64,000 nucleotides of DNA from Acanthornis magna (lineage: Eukaryota > Chordata > Aves > Passeriformes > Acanthizidae). Both the position numbers and the translations under genes were made by a program. How positions within the stretch are numbered: position 1 is the first letter of the stretch; each line of letters opens with the position of its first letter. The stretch is from assembly GCA_036785705.1 (NCBI GenBank), contig JAWUZG010000029.1, positions 17,065,501 through 17,129,500 on the forward strand, given 5' to 3'. This document shows positions 58,028 through 64,000 of this stretch, one piece after another. Below the pieces are notes generated by a model. That model searched no databases. It saw nothing but the letters and a program-made list of their open reading frames with translations, and was not told the origin of the DNA.

Positions 58028-59381
58028 AAGTAAAGATGATGACGATGAGGCAAAGGGTGGTGGGAGGAATACTCCTTCCCAAGCTCTCCTTTATTTGGGT
58101 AGAGGGTTCATGGTGGTCGGGAGGGAGAGCAGGGGAAGGAGGGCCATATCCGTGGCGATGGTGTGGCAGAACGGCAGAGATGGCGGAATGGTGGAATGGC
58201 GGAATGGCACTGACTGCCGAAGGGCAGCCGGTTAAATAGGGAGACGGGTGACCAATGAGGAAAGAGGGAGAGGGCGGGTGCAAGCATACATAAACCAATC
58301 CAAACATAAGGGGATGGGGTACAATTCAAAGGAACCAATAATATACATAACGGTAAAGAAGAATCTGGAGAGATGGGCGGATCCGGGCCCCTGGGCATGC
58401 CTCCCACCATCCCCTGGAGCGGGTCCGACCCTCGATCCTTTATCGGAGCCGGCCCGAGGGGCAGGGACAGCGGTCCCAGCTCCCGCCCAGGCAAGGCCCA
58501 GAGATGGCGAAATGGCGTCAGCCTGGGAGGTAGCAGGGCAAACCCAGCATCTCTCCCGCCCAGGCAATGCTCTCTTCCCTATGGGGTGTGTCCTGGGGTG
58601 GCGTAAATTATATTTTGTATTCCCTATCGTTTGTATGTTTGACCAGAAATATGGTTATGTAGCTTTAACTGTGTCCTGCAGCCAAGAGAAGCTCTGCCAG
58701 CGCGGGATGTTTTGAAAACTTTTTCCCTGGACTGTTCTACGGGGGAGTGAGAAGGAAGGGACACTGTTTTTTTTTGTTTTTTTTTTCCCTTGGGTCAGCT
58801 GCTGCTGCTGCTTGCTGCTGCCACCGGTGTGGCTGCTGCTTGGGGGTTTTTTTTTGTTTTTTTCCTGGGATTGTTTTTCGTTGCTTTCTGGACCTTTTTC
58901 CCCGACTTGCTTTCTCATCTGAGAACCTGAGGAGCCCCGGAGGACAGCGGACGAGAATCGTCCAGGGAGCCACTGGAGGGACTCCACCGGGCCCCTTGGG
59001 GACCCCGGAAAGGGGAAGCTACGCCTGAGGAAAAGGACACTAAAGTTCATCAGCTGTTTATTCAGGTTTAATGACCCCTTTTTCCCTTTCCCCTTCCACT
59101 GTGTGGTGTGTTAATTAAACAGTTCTTATCCCACTTTCAGCTGAGATATTCTGTTTGCTGTGGGGGGAGGGGTGCTGGAAGTTTTGCTGTGGGGAGGTGT
59201 TTTATTCAGAACACTTTCCACCTAGGAAAATTTTCTCTAATCCGAGACAGGTGAGAAGATAGGAAGCGCCAGCCTGGGAGGCAGAGGAGACATCCAACTG
59301 CCCACCCAGGCGAGGCTCTCTTCTCTAAGGGGAGAGAAGATAGGAAGCATTGCCTGGGAGGCAGAGGGGCAATCCTCCACA
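58014..59381 (-). mobile_element. Element X 5' LTR, split by L LTR
   Basis: Matches the 3' LTR along its length, interrupted after CCTATGGGGTG by the LTR at 58,589-59,249. Its two parts are 58,014-58,588 and 59,250-59,381. Confidence 0.9.
58589..59249 (+). mobile_element. Family L-related solo LTR inside X LTR
   Basis: From TGTCCTGGGGTGGCG to CTAATCCGAGACA. The TSD GGTG (58,585-58,588 and 59,250-59,253) is 4 bp. TTAATTAAACAGTTC is the likely polyadenylation signal. Since X itself lies inside the LTR of N, this is the third level of nesting. Confidence 0.9.
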
Positions 59382-59649
59382 CCTGGTCCAGATCCAAACT
59401 TTGAAGCTGGCTCGGGCTGGTTTCAGGATCCAGAAGTAGGATATCTGGTCATGGTTCCTTCTCTTTATCAATAGTTTGGCATCTTCTTTATATCCTCCCT
59501 CTTTGCTTGGCAAGCACAAAAATATATGCATTGTTTTAGCAAGCGGCCCTTAGTAAATTGTTATCTACCTCCTAGCCCCTAAAACACAAGCTATATACTT
59601 TATTTTATCAAACACTTTCTAGTAAATCTCTTAGCCCCCCTAAATCACA

Positions 59650-62600
59650 AGAAGCTGTTAATAGTACTCTTTGGAAAACAAAATGGCTTCTGGAAGAGAC
59701 ACTGAGTAGCTAGAGCCTGCAGAATCACCTTCCCTTCAAGAGCACCAAGTGAGAAATAGATGGTAGAAACATCTAACCCTAGAAGGATGTAGTCTGAAGA
59801 GAAGTTCTGACATAAGCACCTCCTTGAAGGTAACTCTAATGTATGTGTACCAGGAAGGAGGACAATTTAGTAAGTACACCTTTATTCAGCATTTATTTTT
59901 CTTGAATTTGACAGCTTGATATACAGTATAATCTGAAATATGTTTAGTGTTCTCAGGTTTATTTATCCTCATGTATTATGCTGGAGGTCTTCTAGTATTA
60001 GTTTAGCAAAACTTGTTACTTGGTGTTACTGCAAAGAAGGAAGGTATCTTGCTGGAACGTACAGGATCAGTGCACCTTCTCAGTAATACTGTGTCATCAG
60101 TCTAAACTTCGGAACAAAATCAGAATCTTAATTTAAATGGTGTAAATTATATGTGATGAATTAGAATGGGATACAAAAGTTCAGGTTTATTCCTGAGCAT
60201 CACAAACAAATCTTGTTACGTATCACTTGCTAATATTTACAACCAGCAGCCAGCAGTGGCTTTGCAAAAGCAAAGAGGACTAGTGTGAGATTCTGCTGAT
60301 TTGAATCTTCTTGGAGGTCATTGCTAGTGTAGTTACCTCTGCGTCCTTACTTCCACAGGGGAAAACAAAAGAGGTGATTAAAAAAGAGGGGTTTTTCCTC
60401 CTCATCTGGGAAAGGAAGCAGTTGCCTAGGTGGAGGAAAGGTAGCTTACAGCAACATTTTGCTTTCTTGAAATTGCCATTTGCTGCTGGTTCAGAAAATG
60501 CTACCTTGGGAGGAACAGCTAGTTATGGAGCTTCTTCTCTTCAGATGTCCTGAGATTTGTCCCCATGGGAGTCTGATGATCAACTGGAAAGGCAGTGGGG
60601 GAGATAGATGTAGAAGTTGAACTCCTTTATTAATAAGGAGCCAAAAGCATATTGACAGGCTTAATTAATTTGCAGTCAGACATGGAATCACAGGACAAAC
60701 CACAAGCTGGAACAGAAGCACAGAAACTGGTCAAAAGAGAAAGGGCACAGCAAGACTCCAAAAGCACATAGTATTTTTTTACCTAATTTTTCTGTGCAAG
60801 TTTGAGGGTCTAGCAACCCCTTGGACTGAGTTGAGACAGGTTTAGAATCAAATACACTCCAAAATAAAAACATGTTGGAGTCAACCGTTTCTGTTCAGCC
60901 AACAAAGATAAGACCTCAGAATGTCCACCTTTTGGACAAAATATGTTTGTGTCATTCTACCTCTAAATGTAGAATCAGTCAATTGACATACTTACAAGTA
61001 TTATTAGTGTGCTAATAATTAGTGTACTAATTGCTAATATCAAGACAAAAAATTAGCATATCAGGATAATAGAGGTATAGTAGTATTTGTATACCATAAC
61101 CAAATCCAGAGCAGTTGAAATTGATATGTAAATGGCCGGTATGCTCTCCTGCCTCTCTTGAAAAGTGGCCAAATTTTGTATTAGATCCTTTCTGTTAAAG
61201 TATTGTGATTGGCTTTATGCAATGAATTATTAGGATATCATCATGAAAATATGAATACACATAGCTACATTGCTATTGTGTGATTTTATGATAAAATCTA
61301 TGCAGGCTTTGTGTAGTGAAATACATTAAGTGATTTAAGATAGTTTTGGTACTGGGTTGAATATTTCTGATACCATTTTTGCCATTGCTTGTTAAAAGTA
61401 CTGAGATAAAAAAGAAAATGTTAATAAAAAACGAACAGTAATTTATTTTCTGGTTCTATAGTTTAACCTTAAACATAGGTGAACAGAAAAGCAGACATTG
61501 TTTTTCATTCTTTCCCATGCCTACTTTCTCTGAAGGCAAGAAGCCCAACACCAATTCATCTAGCATGACATGTGTGCAGAGGCTTGCCCCTGCTGTTGCA
61601 CTCCTGTATGCCATGCTCCCAGGCTGTAGCACAAGCACATCATGAGCTCAGTTGCTGCTCTGCTCCAAGATAACACTTCAGCTGTGGACAGGACACCTCT
61701 TCATCTAAATCCTCTTTGCTTCTCTGTGCATCATCCATTAACCCAAGGCTGTCATTTAGTAGAATCCCCCGAACATTGCTCTTACTGGTGGAGGAAGCTA
61801 TGACTCCCTGTTCACACTCCCTGATACTTACCTACCACAGAATACCACCCTTTTGGTCAGCCAATTTATTAAATAAAAAGAACACAAACAAAGACACAAA
61901 CAAACCTGCATTAGCTGGAACAGCTGAAATAGTAAATCTTCACAGGTATGTTCTTGGTGAGTAACTAGGCTCTCACTCTAAAAGTTTTGCCAGTGGTTCT
62001 GGCAGCAAATATTTGAGAGATTGCTGTTTGGTGTAACATCTTTTGCTGGCACAGTTAGATCTGGAAAAAGATCTTTGTTCATTTATCTAGGCTTTTGATG
62101 AATTATCCTGTTTCTCTCTATGGGGTTTGAATGTTAAAACATAATGAAAATTTAAAGATGTCAGTCCTAAGGACTCCAGGCCTATGGTCACATAAGGAAT
62201 TTGCAAGCCATGTTATAGTTTCATGACTTCCATACTTATGCCTATTTTGCTTTGCAGGTAACCAGTGGATTTCCATTCATCATAGAATTAAAATGTCAAT
62301 CACAGCAATCAGCAATTATGTATTGCAGATGACCCAAGACAGTGGTTCACTTTAAGTATTTTTTTTATGCTGTAGTGCACTATTGAGTAGAGGAACAACT
62401 CCCATGCCCTTGTCATAGCCGTGTGCTGGAAGGAGAACAACCCTGGCTAGGATTTCCCAAAGCATGGCCCCACAGACACTACTGTGCAGTCCCATGAATC
62501 TCAAACATGGAAAGCACTGCCCCTGGACACTCAAAGGAGCAGAACATCAAATGCTTAAACATACCAATTTGCCCTAGATGTTTTCTGGTATATGTCACAT

Positions 62601-63630
62601 CCAGGACCTGTGTGGGAAGCACAGAAAAGGCAGCAAAAAGGAAATAGAAGGACCCTAACTGCAAGTACACTAACTCCATCCCTTCAGTACAAAACCACCA
62701 GATGGTATTGCTTTGATACTGAAAAAGGATGTTGCCAGCCATCTTCTGGAAGCCAGCAGCCCCAAGAACACAAAGACAAGCCATTTACAGCTGGGCAAAG
62801 TCACAGTAAGGCAATGGATATATGTGTAAAAACAGAGTGTTAAGTAAGGTTGTGTCTAGCAGAGGAGTGACCTGGTCAGTGCACTGGAAATATGACAGGG
62901 ATTTGAAGTATCCCATTTTGGACTCCTCTGATGCATAAACAGATGAAAACTACTGTTTCATGGAATTCAACTGTTGATGAATTGCAGGGATCTTCAGAGG
63001 AGAGAGGCATTGGCTGGCTAGCAAAATAAAGAGTCTCTTACTATGGGCCTTAAGTTTTTGGAAAGGCTGCCTGCAGAGATCCTCACTAGGGATGAGGAGA
63101 TAGTCTCAATTGTCTTTGGGCCCATGCCCATACATCTCTGCCTGGGCTAAAAAAAAAAAAAAAAAGGCACTGCTAAAAAAGATAGAGGTGCCATTTAAAT
63201 AGATAGAGAATGTTTTGGTTGACTGAAAACATCCTTATAATGCCTCATCATTTATACAGATATCTGTAAATCTGTTATGTAACTCTTGCTGGGTTATAAT
63301 GATAGTATTTTATCTATAATCATTATATTGTGATGAACAATTGTATTTAAACAATTGTGTTTCCACCAGGAAAAAGATTAATTTTGCATTAGCATTTTAA
63401 TTTAAGAAATTATGGAATTAAAATGAGGAGTTCAATGCAACCATCCATTGTGGGTCAGTATAAATATGGTAAGTTAGCTAAATCTATGAAAAATAATACT
63501 GTAAAAATCTTACTGTAATCCAGATTTTCTTAAACACAGAAAATATATTTTAGCAATGTACCAATACTTAAGTAGCAATAAAAATAATTTACTGTAAAAA
63601 TATTTTACTTGTTGCCTTCCTCAAGCCAAA
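59650..63630. other. Unique DNA right of the ERV cluster
   Basis: AT-rich and intron-like with a poly-A run at about 63,151-63,166. No gene or transposon recognised. Confidence 0.5.
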
Positions 63631-63633
63631 TAC

Positions 63634-63884
63634 TCAAAGATTATTCTCTATCTGTGTAGGAGAAGAATTGTCCTTGACTTCACTGGCATGTGTAAAATGG
63701 GTCTGGATTGCAGTGGCTGAGGTCTGGGATGGGGAGTACCCCAGCACTGTCTCAGAGAATTCATTTGTGAATAAGACATTGTCTTTGACACACATTTTTT
63801 TCCTTATAAAGAAAAACAGAAGGAGAAGAAGCAAGGGAATCACTATTACATACAAGAGTTCATCAACCTGCATGAGCTGTGCTC
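63634..63884 (-). CDS. Candidate terminal exon of a type I membrane protein
   Basis: On the minus strand a strong acceptor (ATTCTGCCTCTTACAG) opens a frame that ends in TGA at 63,634-63,636. After a few residues (AQLMQVDE) comes the hydrophobic run LLYVIVIPLLLLLLFFFI, immediately followed by RKK, the classic pattern of a membrane span plus stop-transfer. A polar tail of about 50 residues rich in Ser/Thr/Asn and ending IENNL follows. This is what the last exon of a receptor or adhesion protein looks like. Upstream exons would lie beyond the window. I cannot name the protein. Confidence 0.45.
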
Positions 63885-64000
63885 CTGTAAGAGGCAGAAT
63901 ATAATGTAAAGGTACTTTTCTTGTTCTGTCTTAGCAATGGGACAGCTTTCTAGGATCCTGCTGTTTTGTAGCTGATTCAGCTCTAGCGCATAGCCTGAAT

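Larger units (their letters stand above)
55405..59381 (-). mobile_element. Element X: complete LTR element without gag-pol-env
   Basis: It has two LTRs of about 702 bp (3' at 55,405-56,105; 5' at 58,014-59,381, the latter split by an L LTR), a polypurine tract, a 1.9-kb GC-rich interior and a perfect 6-bp TSD CCTGGT (55,399-55,404 and 59,382-59,387). The interior has no recognisable gag, pol or env, so it is non-autonomous. The two LTRs differ at only about ten positions by eye, and the interior is rich in CpG, so it is young. The 6-bp TSD suggests mobilisation by class II (ERVK-type) proteins. Confidence 0.88.
45520..59649 (-). mobile_element. Provirus N, class I (gamma-like), minus strand, defective
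   Basis: From right to left: 5' LTR (59,649-55,051, interrupted), primer site, leader, protease, RT, RNase H, integrase, env. It lacks recognisable gag and a 3' LTR and is cut at the left, where a plus-strand L element abuts it. Three later insertions split it: B LTR at 47,922, R LTR at 51,232 and the complete element X at 55,405. Stops and frameshifts affect every gene. Confidence 0.82.
55051..59649 (-). mobile_element. Provirus N 5' LTR, split by element X
   Basis: On the minus strand it starts TGTGATTTAGGGGGGC at 59,649 and ends CTGCGCCTCA at 55,051. Without X and one TSD copy it is about 616 bp. GCATATATAACTTG (near 55,196) and GCTTGAATAAACACACC (near 55,103) are TATA and polyadenylation signals in correct order. 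Confidence 0.8.

Noticed and set aside
58747..59050. Frames of 93 and 131 codons inside the L-related LTR at 58,589
   Set aside because: They are on opposite strands over the same LTR, driven by poly-T and CTG-rich sequence.
1..64000. Bacterial-type systems, CRISPR, tRNA or rRNA genes
   Set aside because: The sequence is eukaryotic and ERV-rich. No regularly spaced direct repeats with unique spacers, no cloverleaf and no rRNA-like sequence were noticed.

Overview
The window looks like bird (probably songbird) nuclear DNA that has been filled by endogenous retroviruses (ERVs). It has no bacterial gene organisation, rRNA, tRNA or CRISPR array. The bird assignment rests on LTR types I recognise as avian, especially the one at 31,876-32,465, and on class I/ERVL-type gag and pol remnants typical of birds. 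The density and nesting of ERVs would fit a low-recombination chromosome such as the W, but that is inference. Family letters below (A, B, C, K, L, M, O, Q, R, S, T, X, P, N) are working labels, not database names.

Layout. 1-442: 3' part of an A LTR. 443-15,091: mostly unique, intron-like DNA with one L solo LTR (4,188-5,032), two weaker LTR-like pieces, a possible coding exon (1,486-1,707) and a CpG-rich, promoter-like block (13,870-14,600). 15,092-17,309: C LTR split by an L LTR, then an M LTR. 18,513-28,536: plus-strand gammaretrovirus-like provirus P, with 254-bp LTRs, a decayed tRNA-Pro primer site, a very long leader made of tandem repeats, no gag, a broken pol and env, and four later LTR insertions. 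28,886-32,465: B, M and K LTRs. 32,466-37,531: plus-strand provirus with an L LTR, a membrane-protein-like leader ORF, gag and a split protease. 35,488-39,898: two T LTRs, each with its own insertion, and an S LTR. 39,905-44,329: unique DNA. 44,330-45,520: L LTR plus the intact version of the leader ORF. 45,520-59,649: minus-strand class I provirus N (env, integrase, RNase H, RT, protease, leader, primer site, 5' LTR), cut by a B LTR, an R LTR and the complete element X (55,405-59,381). 59,650-64,000: unique DNA with a candidate terminal exon of a membrane protein.

Function and history. No retroviral reading frame is intact apart from the 202-codon leader ORF. The window is therefore a fossil record. 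Target-site duplications (TSDs) and four empty-site comparisons give an order of insertion: the proviruses and the T, C and X LTRs first, the solo LTRs inside them later.

The most unusual signals are: a pair of hairpins in X with identical stem length, almost identical 18-nt loops and two compensatory stem changes, placed like a retroviral RNA-export element; the leader ORF shared by two ERVs; and the repeat-built leader of provirus P. Similarity and alignment statements come from reading by eye; no search or structure program was run.
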